A DNA stretch of 64,000 nucleotides from Sorangium cellulosum (lineage in GTDB: Bacteria > Myxococcota_A > Polyangia > Polyangiales > Polyangiaceae), in contig NZ_CP012673.1 in the NCBI RefSeq assembly GCF_002950945.1, forward strand, positions 3,762,501 through 3,826,500, written 5' to 3'. Under the pieces are notes generated by a model. The model saw nothing but the letters and a program-made list of their open reading frames with translations, made no database searches and had not been told where the DNA came from. Positions 44,424 through 52,728 of the stretch are shown here, in pieces. The position numbers and the translations under genes are program-made. Position 1 is the stretch's first letter. Every line of letters begins with the position of its first letter.

Positions 44424-44610
44424 GAAGTCCTTCGTCGATCCCAGGATCTCGATCCGCGCCGTGTGCTGCTGAGAGTCTCATGACGCCTCACGAGGCTGCC
44501 CAGGGTGGCTCCGGGCGGGCTCCGCTCTGTGGCTTTCGGGCTGCACCGCCGGGCTCGCCGGCGGTCGCGCGGGATCAGTCCATGAGAGTGGCCAGGCCGC
44601 TGAAGCCCGT

Positions 44611-44949
44611 TCACCCGGGGTGCGAGGCGAGCTCCGTGCCAGTAGACGAACTGCGTGCCGTATCCTGCGGGTCAGCGTCCCGCTGCGGTGGCGTCTGGGC
44701 CGCCGCGCCACGGCGAAGTCGAGGTGGTGGCGGAGGGTCGAACCCGCCCGGATGAAACGGGTGACACCTACACAGTCGCTTGAGCGAAAGCAAGCTCCCC
44801 CGAAGCGCGCCGTGACCGACAATGCAGGCCGCGGCGTAGCGGGAGCACGAGGGCTCGAACCGGCAAACCGGGCCCATCGCCGCCACGATGAGCCTGGAGA
44901 GCGTCACCTGATAGGCGCGGATCAGCGCGAGGAGGAGCTTCGCCAGCAT
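44611..44949 (-). CDS. yidD: Membrane protein insertion efficiency factor YidD
   Basis: This 112-residue protein has the conserved YidD core: LLLALIRAYQVTLSRLIVAA, MGPVCRFEPSCSRYAAACIV and RLCRCHPFHPGGFDPPP. It is a peripheral inner-membrane protein that assists YidC. The C-terminal about 40 residues (RLRRGAAAQTPPQRDADPQD onward) are a non-conserved extension. It lies between rnpA and yidC, as in most bacteria, but 187 bases upstream of yidC instead of being tightly coupled. Confidence 0.93.
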   Translation of the reverse strand: MLAKLLLALIRAYQVTLSRLIVAAMGPVCRFEPSCSRYAAACIVGHGALRGSLLSLKRLCRCHPFHPGGFDPPPPPRLRRGAAAQTPPQRDADPQDTARSSSTGTELASHPG

Positions 44950-45010
44950 GCGAGGGCCAGGAGGAGGGCCGGAGCTTGGGGCTCAGCGCACCACGGCGCA
45001 AGGCTCGGCC

Positions 45011-45559
45011 TCATCTTCCTCCGGATCCGGCGGGCGGTTCTTCCTCGCTCCCGCTGTCGCCGCCGCGGCCCGGCGGCGACGGCGCCCGCGGGCCTGCGCT
45101 CGGCGATCCCTCCGCGGCGAGCGCGTCGCGCGCCCGGCGGCGGAGCACCGGGACCACGCTGCGCAGCTCCGCGAGCACGTCGTCCAGACCGAGCGCCCCC
45201 GCGCCTGTGCGCAGGATCACCACGATGTCGACGCGCTCCGGGAAGAGCTCCGGGAACCTCCGGTAGGCCTCTCGCAGCAGCCGCTTCGCGCGGTTGCGGA
45301 CGACGGCGCCGCCGACCTTGCGCGAGGCGACGAGGCCCAGCCGAGACGGCTCGCGCAAGGTCGAGGAGGGCGCGCTCGTCGCGCCTTTCGTCGCGGTGCG
45401 CGGGGGCGCCGCGACGAGGATCAGCAGGTGGCGGGTGGTGACGCGGTGGCCACCGTTCTGGATGCGGACAAAGTCGGCGCGCTTGCGGATCCGCCTCGCT
45501 CGCGGGAAGGACGACGACGAAGGCGAGGACGGCGAGCGCGGGCGCGCTGCGTTCGCCAT
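45011..45559 (-). CDS. rnpA: Ribonuclease P protein component
   Basis: RnpA binds RNase P RNA and helps process tRNA 5' ends. The 182-residue protein has RRIRKRADFVRIQNGGHRVT near the start, and the RNR signature GGAVVRNRAKRLLREAYRR at about 80-98. VDIVVILRTGA follows. It is longer than the usual 110-130 residues. A loop of about 20 residues (APPRTATKGATSAPSSTLRE) sits between the second strand and the RNR helix, and a Pro/Gly/Ser-rich tail of about 40 residues follows ARDALAAEG. It starts 9 bases after the rpmH stop. Confidence 0.93.
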   Translation of the reverse strand: MANAARPRSPSSPSSSSFPRARRIRKRADFVRIQNGGHRVTTRHLLILVAAPPRTATKGATSAPSSTLREPSRLGLVASRKVGGAVVRNRAKRLLREAYRRFPELFPERVDIVVILRTGAGALGLDDVLAELRSVVPVLRRRARDALAAEGSPSAGPRAPSPPGRGGDSGSEEEPPAGSGGR

Positions 45560-45568
45560 CGGGCGGCG

Positions 45569-45718
45569 TTACTTCTTGTAGATGGAGGGCGCGAGCCGGG
45601 CGCGGCCCTTGCGGCGGCGGTTGTTGATGACCTTGCGACCGCCGGCGGTCGCCATGCGCGCACGGAAGCCGTGGGTCCGGGCGCGGCGGGTGTTGTGGGG
45701 CTGGTAGGTGCGCTTCAT
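45569..45718 (-). CDS. rpmH: 50S ribosomal protein L34
   Basis: The 49-residue product starts MKRTYQPHNTRRARTHGFRA and ends RKGRARLAPSIYKK, a nearly canonical L34, very basic. It is the first gene of the rpmH-rnpA-yidD-yidC-jag run. Most bacteria have dnaA or the origin on the other side; here the next gene is the divergent OmpA-type protein and I see no DnaA box cluster. Confidence 0.97.
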   Translation of the reverse strand: MKRTYQPHNTRRARTHGFRARMATAGGRKVINNRRRKGRARLAPSIYKK

Positions 45719-45972
45719 GGCTTTGGTCCCTTGGCTGCTGGATCGCGAACGGCGGCTCCAGGCCGCGCGTCGAGCGGGGCGCGCAAGAAAGCACGGGGTC
45801 TCGTCCAGGTCAACACCGGACGGCGCGGCCCGCCCACGATTCGCCGTTCTCTCTCACCTTTCTGGTCGCCTAGTGTAGCGTGTAGCCTCCGATCGACCGC
45901 GACAGCCGTTCAAGACGGGTCACAGGAGGGAAATTGGCGCGCACCGGAGGACAAGAGGCGGAGAGGCAGCAC

Positions 45973-47715
45973 GTGACTGCGCGGAGCGTCAAGCGGCGCG
46001 CCCTGGGCGCTGCTGCGGCGGGAGCGCTGTTCCTGAGCGCGCTCCCGGCGAGCGCCCAGGTCACGACGTTCTACCTGGACCGGCTGTACATGGCCGGCGC
46101 CCCCCAGGACTCGATCGCGCTCTGGCGACCGCAGGTGGCGCCGGAGACGCGCTTCTTCGGGCAATTCGGGCTCGGCTTGGGCCTGAACCCGTTCCGGGTC
46201 GAGAACATGCTGAACGATCCGCGCGCCGCCGACCGGTTCAGCCGGGCCAACGGCGAGCCGGTGTCCTCTCAGCTCATCGGCTACTTCAACGGAGGCGTCG
46301 AGTTCCTCGACCGCTTCGGCCTCCAGGTGGGGCTGCCGATCATCGCGTACCAGACGAGCAACCGCACGAACGACTCGGCGGTCGCCGGCGCAGAGGACGC
46401 CGCGAGCCCCTCGGCCGCCGCGTTCATGGACCTGCGCCTCGACGCGCGCGCGGTCCTGTACCGCTCCGAGGATCGCTTCTTCAAGCTCGGCGTCAACGCG
46501 GCGGCGTGGGTGCCGACGGGCGGCGACAAGTCGTTCGCCGGCGACCACAGCGCGAGCGCGAGCCTCGGGCTCTCGGGCGAGCTCGACTTCAAGTCGATGT
46601 TCTTCGTCCTGAACACGGGGCTGCACTTCCGCCCGTTCTCGTCGCTCAACGACTTCAACGTGTCGAACGAGTGGACCTGGGGGCTCGGCGGCTTCGTGCC
46701 GCTCCGGGACGGCAAGCTGCGGCTCGGCGCGCAGATCTTCGGCTCGACCGGCGTCGGCCGGGACACGACGTTCACCGGCGACAACACCCCGGTCGAGTGG
46801 ATGGCCGAGGGGCGCATCGCGCTCGACGAGAAGAAGAAGGCGTGGGCCGGGATCGGCGGCGGGACGCGGCTCAGCGGGGGTTACGCGCCGGATTTCCGGC
46901 TGGTCGGCGTCATCGGCTACGCGTTCGGCATCTCCGACGTCGAGCCCGCGTCGCCTGGCAGGCGCTTCACGGCGGCCCCGCCGCGCAGCGCGGACACGGA
47001 CAAGGACGGCCTGCCGGACGACATCGACCTCTGCCCGACGGATCCCGAGGACGGGAAGCCGCCGAACGCCGACGACGGCTGCCCGGCGCTGCCGGATCGC
47101 GACGGCGACGGCATCCCCGACACCAGCGACAAGTGCCCGGATCAGCCCGAGGACTTCGACAAGATCGACGACCGCGACGGCTGCCCGGAGGACGACGCCG
47201 ACCAGGACCAGATCGCCGACGCGAAGGACGCCTGCCCGAAGGAGCCGGGCGAGCCGAGCCCCGAGCCGGCGAAGAACGGCTGCCCGCAGTTCATCCGCCG
47301 CATCACCGGGTCGAGCGAGATCCAGATCCTGAAGCAGGTCCAGTTCGCGACCGGCAGCGCGAGGATCCTGCAGAACAGCTACGCGATCCTCGACGAGGTC
47401 GTGCGGCTCCTCAAGGTGAACCCCGAGATCACGCTGGTCGCGATCGAGGGCCACACGGACAACCGCGGCCCCGACCAGCTCAACGAGAAGCTCTCGAACG
47501 ACCGCGCTCACTCGGTGAGGACGTACCTGATTGAGCGGGGCGGCATCGACCCGGCCCGGCTCACCGCCGCGGGTTTCGGGCCGAAGCGGCCGATCGACAC
47601 CAACAACACCGAGGCCGGTCGCCAGAAGAACCGCCGCGTCGAGTTCCACATCCGCGACAGCACCACGGGCGGCGGCAAGGCCGGTGACCAGGGTGGCAAC
47701 ACCGTCACGCCGTAG
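45973..47715 (+). CDS. OmpA-family outer-membrane protein with thrombospondin type-3 repeats
   Basis: The 580-residue protein has a signal peptide (VTARSVKRRALGAAAAGALF up to ASAQ). An N-terminal beta-barrel spans about residues 25-330. A Ca-binding TSP3 region at about 335-435 has repeats of the form DxDxDGxxD (DTDKDGLPDDIDLCP, DRDGDGIPDTSDKCPDQPED). The C-terminal OmpA peptidoglycan-binding domain, about 450-570, contains IQILKQVQFATGSARIL, VAIEGHTDNRGPDQLNEKLS, RAHSVRTYL and GFGPKRPIDTNN. It tethers the outer membrane to the wall. The GTG at 45973 (GGAGAGG upstream) gives the cleanest signal peptide. A TTG at 45934 behind AGGAGG is a real alternative and adds 13 residues. Confidence 0.92.
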   Translation: MTARSVKRRALGAAAAGALFLSALPASAQVTTFYLDRLYMAGAPQDSIALWRPQVAPETRFFGQFGLGLGLNPFRVENMLNDPRAADRFSRANGEPVSSQLIGYFNGGVEFLDRFGLQVGLPIIAYQTSNRTNDSAVAGAEDAASPSAAAFMDLRLDARAVLYRSEDRFFKLGVNAAAWVPTGGDKSFAGDHSASASLGLSGELDFKSMFFVLNTGLHFRPFSSLNDFNVSNEWTWGLGGFVPLRDGKLRLGAQIFGSTGVGRDTTFTGDNTPVEWMAEGRIALDEKKKAWAGIGGGTRLSGGYAPDFRLVGVIGYAFGISDVEPASPGRRFTAAPPRSADTDKDGLPDDIDLCPTDPEDGKPPNADDGCPALPDRDGDGIPDTSDKCPDQPEDFDKIDDRDGCPEDDADQDQIADAKDACPKEPGEPSPEPAKNGCPQFIRRITGSSEIQILKQVQFATGSARILQNSYAILDEVVRLLKVNPEITLVAIEGHTDNRGPDQLNEKLSNDRAHSVRTYLIERGGIDPARLTAAGFGPKRPIDTNNTEAGRQKNRRVEFHIRDSTTGGGKAGDQGGNTVTP

Positions 47716-48007
47716 CCGCCGCGCGGCGCGCGAGGGGGCGCTGCTCTGCGCTGCCCTCGCGCTCGCCTGCAGCCCCGAGCGGGGCACGCCCTACCGCTGC
47801 ACGTGCACGTTCGTCACGGACTTCGACGACGACGCGAAGCTGTCCGTGGAGGTCTGCTCGCCGAGCGACGCCCGCGCCGAAGGGTTCGGGCGCGGCTGCG
47901 CGCAGACCCACGCGCCCGGCCCCGTCTCCGGGTGCGCCTGCAGCGGCGTCGCCGGCCGGGGTCCGTGCGAGCTCAGCGCGTGTCGCACGACCGCAGAAGC
48001 GCCCTGA
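47693..48007 (+). CDS. Small Cys-rich lipoprotein
   Basis: The GTG at 47693 opens a 104-residue frame that overlaps the end of the OmpA gene by 23 bases. The start region (VATPSRRSRRAAREGALLCA then ALALACSPE) is a short lipoprotein signal. The mature part has ten cysteines in a CTCTF...VCSPSD...CAQTH...CACSG...CELSAC pattern. Its 3' end overlaps the convergent DUF255 gene by 35 bases. Function is unknown. The call rests on the signal, the regular Cys pattern and the position directly after an envelope gene. No strong ribosome site is visible, so coupling to the OmpA gene is likely. Confidence 0.6.
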   Translation: MATPSRRSRRAAREGALLCAALALACSPERGTPYRCTCTFVTDFDDDAKLSVEVCSPSDARAEGFGRGCAQTHAPGPVSGCACSGVAGRGPCELSACRTTAEAP

Positions 48008-50135
48008 GCTCGGCCGGCGTCGTGACGGGGGCCGAGCACGATCGCCCTCGGCAGACGTAGGCGACGGCTTCCCCGGGGCGCGCCGGCTTGCCCTCGGCGA
48101 CGACCTTCACCGCCGCGGCGCTCTCCGGGCGCGCCGGATCCACGACCGCGATCATGCGGTTCGGCAGGTAGGCCCTGAACGCCTCGCGCGTGAGCTCGCG
48201 GGCCGCCGCCGCGCCGGCGTCGCCGACCACGACGACCGTCACGCTGCCGCGCGCCAGGTGATCCAGCACGCACACCGTCTGGCCGAGGCCGAAGGGGTTC
48301 TCGAGTGCGGGCTGCGCGAGCGCTTCGAGCTGCTGCTCGGCGGGGGGAAGGTAGCGCTCGTCGGCGATCTCGGACAGGCGCAGGCAGAGGCGCGCGGCCA
48401 TCGAGGCGGCCGACGGCACCGCCTGATCGTAGATGTCCTGCGTGCGCGCGATCAGCGCGTCGCCGTCGTCGGGCGTGAAGAAGAAGCCGCGCGACGGCTC
48501 GTCCCAGTGGTGGGTGATCATCGCGTCGGCGATCGCGCGCGCGACGTCGACGTACCGCGGGTCGGCGGTGGCTTCATAGAGGTCGAGGGCGGCGTTGCCG
48601 AGGTACGCCTGGTCGTCCAGAAAGCCCGGTCGCACGTCGTTCGCCGCGGATCCGGCGGCCTTCGCGCCCACGGGAGCGCCGTCCTTGAGGTAACGGCCGA
48701 CGCGGCCGCCGTGGACGAGCTTCCGCTCGAACACCGCGAACGCGCGCGCCGCGGCGTCGACCCAGGCGGGCTCATCGAGCGCTCGGCCCGCGTCCGCGAG
48801 CGCGCCGATCAGCAGCCCGTTCCAGCTCGCGAGCACCTTGTCGTCGCGCGCCGGCCGGGGCCGCTGCTCGCGCGCCGCGAGCATCTTGCTCCTGGCGCGG
48901 GCGAGCGCCTCGCGGCAGCGCTCGAGGTGCGCCGCCGAGCCGCCGCCCGCGCCGGCGTCGAGCACGGCCGCGGCTTGCTCCACCGTGCGGTGCTGGGAGA
49001 GCACCGTCGCGCCGGTGTGCTCGAAGTTGCCCTCCTCGGTGATGCCGAAGACGAGGCGGGCCATGTCGTACGCGAGCGGATCCTCGCCGACGGCCGCGCG
49101 CAGCTGATCGAGCGTCCACACGAAGAACTTGCCCTCCATCCCCTCGGAGTCGGCGTCCTGCGACGCGTAGAACCCGCCCTCCGGATCGCGCATCTCCGCG
49201 AACAGGTAACCGACGAGCTCGCGCGCCGTCTCGGCGTAGGCGGGCTTGTCGAACGCGCGGACGCCGTCGGCGTACAGCCGCAGGAGGAGCGCGTTGTCGT
49301 AGAGCATCTTCTCGAAGTGGGGCACGAGCCAGCGCTCGTCGGTGGAGTAGCGGTGGAAGCCGCCGCGCAGGTGATCCCAGATCCCGCCCTCGCGCATCTT
49401 GTCGAGCGCGAGCTCGACGCTCTCCGCCGCGACGCGGTCGCCCTCGAGCACGCCGCGGCGGAGCAGGACGTCGAGCGCCATCGTGTTCGGGAACTTCGGC
49501 CGCGTCCCGATCCCGCCGTGGCGGTTGTCGAAGCGCGCGAGCAGGTGCCGCGAGGCGCGCCGGAGCAGCTCCGAGGAGGCGGCCTCGACGAGGCCCGAGG
49601 GCCCCGCGGCGCGCCCCGGCGCGCGCTGCGTGCGCTCGATCGCCTCGGTGATCTCCTTCGCCTGGAGCTCGACCTCGCCGCGCCGGTTCCGGTAGGCGTC
49701 CGCCACCGCGTCGAGGACCTTGGGGAAGCCGGGCATGCCGTACTTGTCCTGCGGCGGGAAATAGGTCCCCGCGAAGAAGGGCCGCTGGTCGGGGGTGAGG
49801 AACACCGTCAGCGGCCAGCCGCCGTTCCGGCCCATGAGCTGCACGACGAGCTGGTAGATGTGGTCGAGGTCGGGCCGCTCCTCCCGGTCGACCTTGATGT
49901 TCACGAAGAGCTCGTTCATGCGCCGCGCGATCGGCTCGTCCTCGAACGACTCGCGCTCCATGACGTGGCACCAGTGGCAGGCGGCATAGCCGATGGACAG
50001 GAGGATCGGCTTGTCCTCTCTCCGGGCGCGATCGAGCGCCTCGGGCCCCCACGGGTACCACTCGACCGGGTTGTGCGCGTGCTGCAGGAGGTACGGCGAC
50101 GACTCGTTCACGAGCCGGTTCGTGTGGGCTGACAT
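47973..50135 (-). CDS. DUF255 thioredoxin-fold protein (YyaL/SSP411 family)
   Basis: The 720-residue protein starts MSAHTNRLVNESSPYLLQHA, the hallmark of the family. An N-terminal thioredoxin-like domain (residues about 5-165) contains NPVEWYPWGPEAL and KPILLSIGYAACHWCHVMER, with CHWC in the redox position, then GGWPLTVFLTPDQRPFFAGT. The rest is an alpha/alpha toroid of the glycosidase type, with RGGFHRYSTDERWLVPHFEK, MLYDNALLLRLYADG and SWNGLLIGALADAGRAL. The biochemical role of the family is unproven. Length is normal. It stands alone, converging with the small lipoprotein gene. Confidence 0.93.
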   Translation of the reverse strand: MSAHTNRLVNESSPYLLQHAHNPVEWYPWGPEALDRARREDKPILLSIGYAACHWCHVMERESFEDEPIARRMNELFVNIKVDREERPDLDHIYQLVVQLMGRNGGWPLTVFLTPDQRPFFAGTYFPPQDKYGMPGFPKVLDAVADAYRNRRGEVELQAKEITEAIERTQRAPGRAAGPSGLVEAASSELLRRASRHLLARFDNRHGGIGTRPKFPNTMALDVLLRRGVLEGDRVAAESVELALDKMREGGIWDHLRGGFHRYSTDERWLVPHFEKMLYDNALLLRLYADGVRAFDKPAYAETARELVGYLFAEMRDPEGGFYASQDADSEGMEGKFFVWTLDQLRAAVGEDPLAYDMARLVFGITEEGNFEHTGATVLSQHRTVEQAAAVLDAGAGGGSAAHLERCREALARARSKMLAAREQRPRPARDDKVLASWNGLLIGALADAGRALDEPAWVDAAARAFAVFERKLVHGGRVGRYLKDGAPVGAKAAGSAANDVRPGFLDDQAYLGNAALDLYEATADPRYVDVARAIADAMITHHWDEPSRGFFFTPDDGDALIARTQDIYDQAVPSAASMAARLCLRLSEIADERYLPPAEQQLEALAQPALENPFGLGQTVCVLDHLARGSVTVVVVGDAGAAAARELTREAFRAYLPNRMIAVVDPARPESAAAVKVVAEGKPARPGEAVAYVCRGRSCSAPVTTPAELRALLRSCDTR

Positions 50136-50241
50136 GAGGCCCACCTAGCGCCGGGCGAGGGGAGCCGCCAGCCGTGGCGGGGCGGCGCGCCGCCGCGACG
50201 CTCGTTCTACCTACGGTCGCCTCACGCGCGCTCGCGCGTGC

Positions 50242-51576
50242 TCACGCACGTTCCAGGACGAGCGTGCAGTTGTGTCCGCCGAAGCCCGCCGAGCACTTCA
50301 CCGCGTAGCGCACGTCGACCGCCCGACGCTCGCGCACGACGTCCAGGGAGAACTCCGGGTCGAGCTCATCCACGTTGATCGACGGGTGCAGCAGCTGGTC
50401 GCGCAGCGAGCACACGACCGCGATCGTCTCCACGGCGCCGGCGCCGCCGAGCAGGTGCCCGATCATCGACTTGGTCGCCGAGAGCGGGATGCGCGCGAGG
50501 CGCTCGCCGAAGACGCGCCGCAGCGCCAGGATCTCCGCGGCGTCGCCCTGCGGCGTCGAGGTCGCGTGCGGGTTGATGTACCCGACCGCGTCGGGCGCGA
50601 CCCCCGCGCGGGCGAGGGCGCGCGAGAGCGAGAGCGCGAGGCCGAGCCCCTCCCCGTGGGGCCGCGTGAGGTGCTCCGCGTCCGTGGTCATGCCGAAGCC
50701 GGCCACGTAGGCGAGCGGCGTCGCGCCGCGCGCCCGCGCGTGCTGCTCCTCCTCGAGCACGAGCGCGCCCGCGCCCTCGCCCATCACGAAGCCCTGGCGG
50801 CGCCGGTCGAAGGGGCGGCTCGCGCGCGTCGGATCGCCGTCGACGGCGCGGGCCAGCGCCTTCGCGTTGCCGAACCCCGCGACGGTGTTCAGCCGCGTCG
50901 CGGCCTCGGCGCCCCCCGCGACCATCACGTCGGCCTCGCCCGCCTCGATCATGAGCGCCGACGTGGCGATCGAGTGCGTGCCGGTCGCGCACGCGCTCGC
51001 GAGGTTGTACGACGGGCCCATCAGCCCGTAGCGCATCGCGATGAGCGCCGCCGCGCCGTTCGGCATGACGCCCGGGATGAAGTAGGGCGACACCGCCCTC
51101 GGGCCGCGCGCAGCGCTGCGGGCGACCTGCTCCTCGAAGATATCGACCGAGCCCATGCCCGTCGACATCAGGCACCCGACGCGCGTCCGGTCGAGGCCGC
51201 CGCTGCCGCCCTCCCCGGCGTGCGCCGGCGCTGCGACCGCCGGCGCGGCCGTCCGCGCGCCCTCCCCCGCCTCTTCGTGCTCCGCGGGCGCGCGCTGCAC
51301 CGGCGTGATGCCGGCCTCGCGAAGCGCCTCCACGGCCGCCGCCAGGCTCAGCTGCGTCACCCGGCCGTAGATGTCCGCCTCCTTGGGGGACAGGTACTTG
51401 CCCGGCTCGAACCCCTTCACGCTCGCGGCGATGTCGCTGCGAAGCTTCTCGACCGGAAAGTCGCGGATGTAGTCCACGCCGGATCTGCCGGCGAGGAGGT
51501 TCTTCCAGGTGGTCGCGGCGTCGTTGCCCAGCGGGCTGACGACGCCGATCCCGGTCACGACGACGCGCCTGCGCAT
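50242..51576 (-). CDS. Beta-ketoacyl-ACP synthase, FabF-like
   Basis: It condenses an acyl chain with malonyl-ACP. The 444-residue protein starts MRRRVVVTGIGVVSPLGNDA. The active-site Cys is in ASACATGTHSIA near residue 200. The two catalytic His residues are in INPHATSTPQGDAAE and KSMIGHLLGGAGAVET. Thus Cys-His-His is intact, which excludes a decarboxylating-only or chain-length-factor type. A loop of about 45 residues (PAEHEEAGEGARTAAPAVAA and following) is inserted after residue 93 and is absent from ordinary FabF. It is the last gene of the operon, 28 bases after the desaturase, so it probably extends the acyl chain made by that operon and is not the housekeeping enzyme. Confidence 0.92.
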   Translation of the reverse strand: MRRRVVVTGIGVVSPLGNDAATTWKNLLAGRSGVDYIRDFPVEKLRSDIAASVKGFEPGKYLSPKEADIYGRVTQLSLAAAVEALREAGITPVQRAPAEHEEAGEGARTAAPAVAAPAHAGEGGSGGLDRTRVGCLMSTGMGSVDIFEEQVARSAARGPRAVSPYFIPGVMPNGAAALIAMRYGLMGPSYNLASACATGTHSIATSALMIEAGEADVMVAGGAEAATRLNTVAGFGNAKALARAVDGDPTRASRPFDRRRQGFVMGEGAGALVLEEEQHARARGATPLAYVAGFGMTTDAEHLTRPHGEGLGLALSLSRALARAGVAPDAVGYINPHATSTPQGDAAEILALRRVFGERLARIPLSATKSMIGHLLGGAGAVETIAVVCSLRDQLLHPSINVDELDPEFSLDVVRERRAVDVRYAVKCSAGFGGHNCTLVLERA

Positions 51577-51604
51577 CGGGCTGCTCGGTGGGAGGGGTGA
51601 GGGG

Positions 51605-52477
51605 TCAGGCGGACAGCGCCTGGGGGGCGACGCTGTCCAGGTTGGGGGCGAGTCCTTCGATCGACGTGTCGCGGCGGCGCTCGCCGCCGCGGCGCAGGTC
51701 GATCGCGGTGCGCTGGGCGGCGAGCATCTCGTGCCGGCTCACGCCGAGGTACTTCAGGATCGGCATGTACACCTTCTGGATGAACACGTTCCGATCCACG
51801 CCGGCCTCGCGCATCTTCAGGATGCGCGAGTCGTAGTCGGGGACGATCCCGACGCCCGGCATCTCGAAGTTCGCGAACACGTGCGCCATGTCGGCGAGCG
51901 TCCCGGGCCGGTCCTCCTCGAGCAGCACCTTGATCACGCTCTGGTAGAAGCGGCAGTGCGCGATCTCGTCGCGGGCGATGTAGTCGTAGATCGTCCGCAG
52001 GCACTCGTCGTTCTCCGTCCCGGCCCGCTCCCGGTGCTTCACGTAGATGACGAACGTCGCCATCTCCTGCACGCACCCGTAGAACGTCATCTGCCGCGGC
52101 GTGTGGAACGGGAGGTTCCACTGCTTGGCGAAGATCTGGTTCTGCAGGTCGGTGAGCTGCTCCTCGGTGCGCTTGCCGGAGCGCAGGAGGTACTGCATCA
52201 GCGTGAGCGAGTGCTTCGACTCCTCGTAGGCCCAGTTGGCCTGGAACCACGCCTGGCCGAAGTAGCTCCGCACGAGGTTGATGCCGTTCGACACGTAGTC
52301 GGGCAGGTACATCTCCACCGAGCAGAACGTCTCCGCGCAGAGCGCGAGCTCCTCGCTCGCCTCCCTGTTCACGCGCTCCCAGGGGATGTCCTGGAAGACG
52401 TTCCAGCGGCGCTCGCGCTCCGCCTTCTCGAAGAACGTCATGTACTCCCGGAAGATCTTCTCCTCGAGCCGGCTCAT
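51605..52477 (-). CDS. Soluble acyl-ACP desaturase (diiron, fatty acid desaturase type 2)
   Basis: The 290-residue protein starts MSRLEEKIFREYMTFFEKAE. It has the two diiron helices of acyl-ACP desaturases: YEESKHSLTLMQYLL near residue 90 and IARDEIAHCRFYQSV near 170, which give the EExxH and DExxH ligands. Lone glutamates on the partner helices (AETFCSVEMYLPDY, CVQEMATFVIY) complete the site. The protein therefore probably introduces a double bond in an ACP-bound chain using O2 and an electron donor. It overlaps the upstream ACP gene by 4 bases (ATGA), which argues that this ACP is its carrier. It is shorter than plant stearoyl-ACP desaturases. An N-oxygenase of the same fold is a less likely alternative. 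Confidence 0.88.
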   Translation of the reverse strand: MSRLEEKIFREYMTFFEKAERERRWNVFQDIPWERVNREASEELALCAETFCSVEMYLPDYVSNGINLVRSYFGQAWFQANWAYEESKHSLTLMQYLLRSGKRTEEQLTDLQNQIFAKQWNLPFHTPRQMTFYGCVQEMATFVIYVKHRERAGTENDECLRTIYDYIARDEIAHCRFYQSVIKVLLEEDRPGTLADMAHVFANFEMPGVGIVPDYDSRILKMREAGVDRNVFIQKVYMPILKYLGVSRHEMLAAQRTAIDLRRGGERRRDTSIEGLAPNLDSVAPQALSA

Positions 52478-52725
52478 GCGCTCGCCTCCAGGCGCTCTCC
52501 CACCTTCTTGCACAGGTCGCCCACGGTGATGAGCTCGACCAGATCCTCGTCCGGAATCATGATCCCGAGCTCGGTCTCCATCTCCCCGACGATCTGCATC
52601 ATCGAGAGCGAGTCGATGCCGAGCTCCGTGATCACCGACGTCGCGGTGACGTTGGGGAACTCGCGCTTGTCCACGCGGGCGGCAACCGTCTTGAACATCT
52701 CGAGCAGCTTGGTCATGTCCGTCAT
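52474..52725 (-). CDS. Dedicated acyl carrier protein
   Basis: This is an 83-residue acidic four-helix carrier. The phosphopantetheine Ser is in ELGIDSLSMMQIVGEME, the usual DSL motif, and the C-terminal helix is EDLVELITVGDLCKKVGERL. It sits between the methyltransferase (3-base gap) and the desaturase (4-base overlap). It is preceded in the operon by an acyl-AMP ligase, so the chain is most likely loaded onto it directly from free fatty acid. It is distinct from a housekeeping AcpP, whose motif around the Ser is usually DLGADSLD. Confidence 0.95.
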   Translation of the reverse strand: MTDMTKLLEMFKTVAARVDKREFPNVTATSVITELGIDSLSMMQIVGEMETELGIMIPDEDLVELITVGDLCKKVGERLEASA

Positions 52726-52728
52726 GGT

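Noticed and set aside
45719..45933. Possible replication origin next to rpmH
   Set aside because: rpmH often neighbours dnaA, but I see no cluster of TTATCCACA-type DnaA boxes, no AT-rich unwinding stretch and no dnaA gene here.
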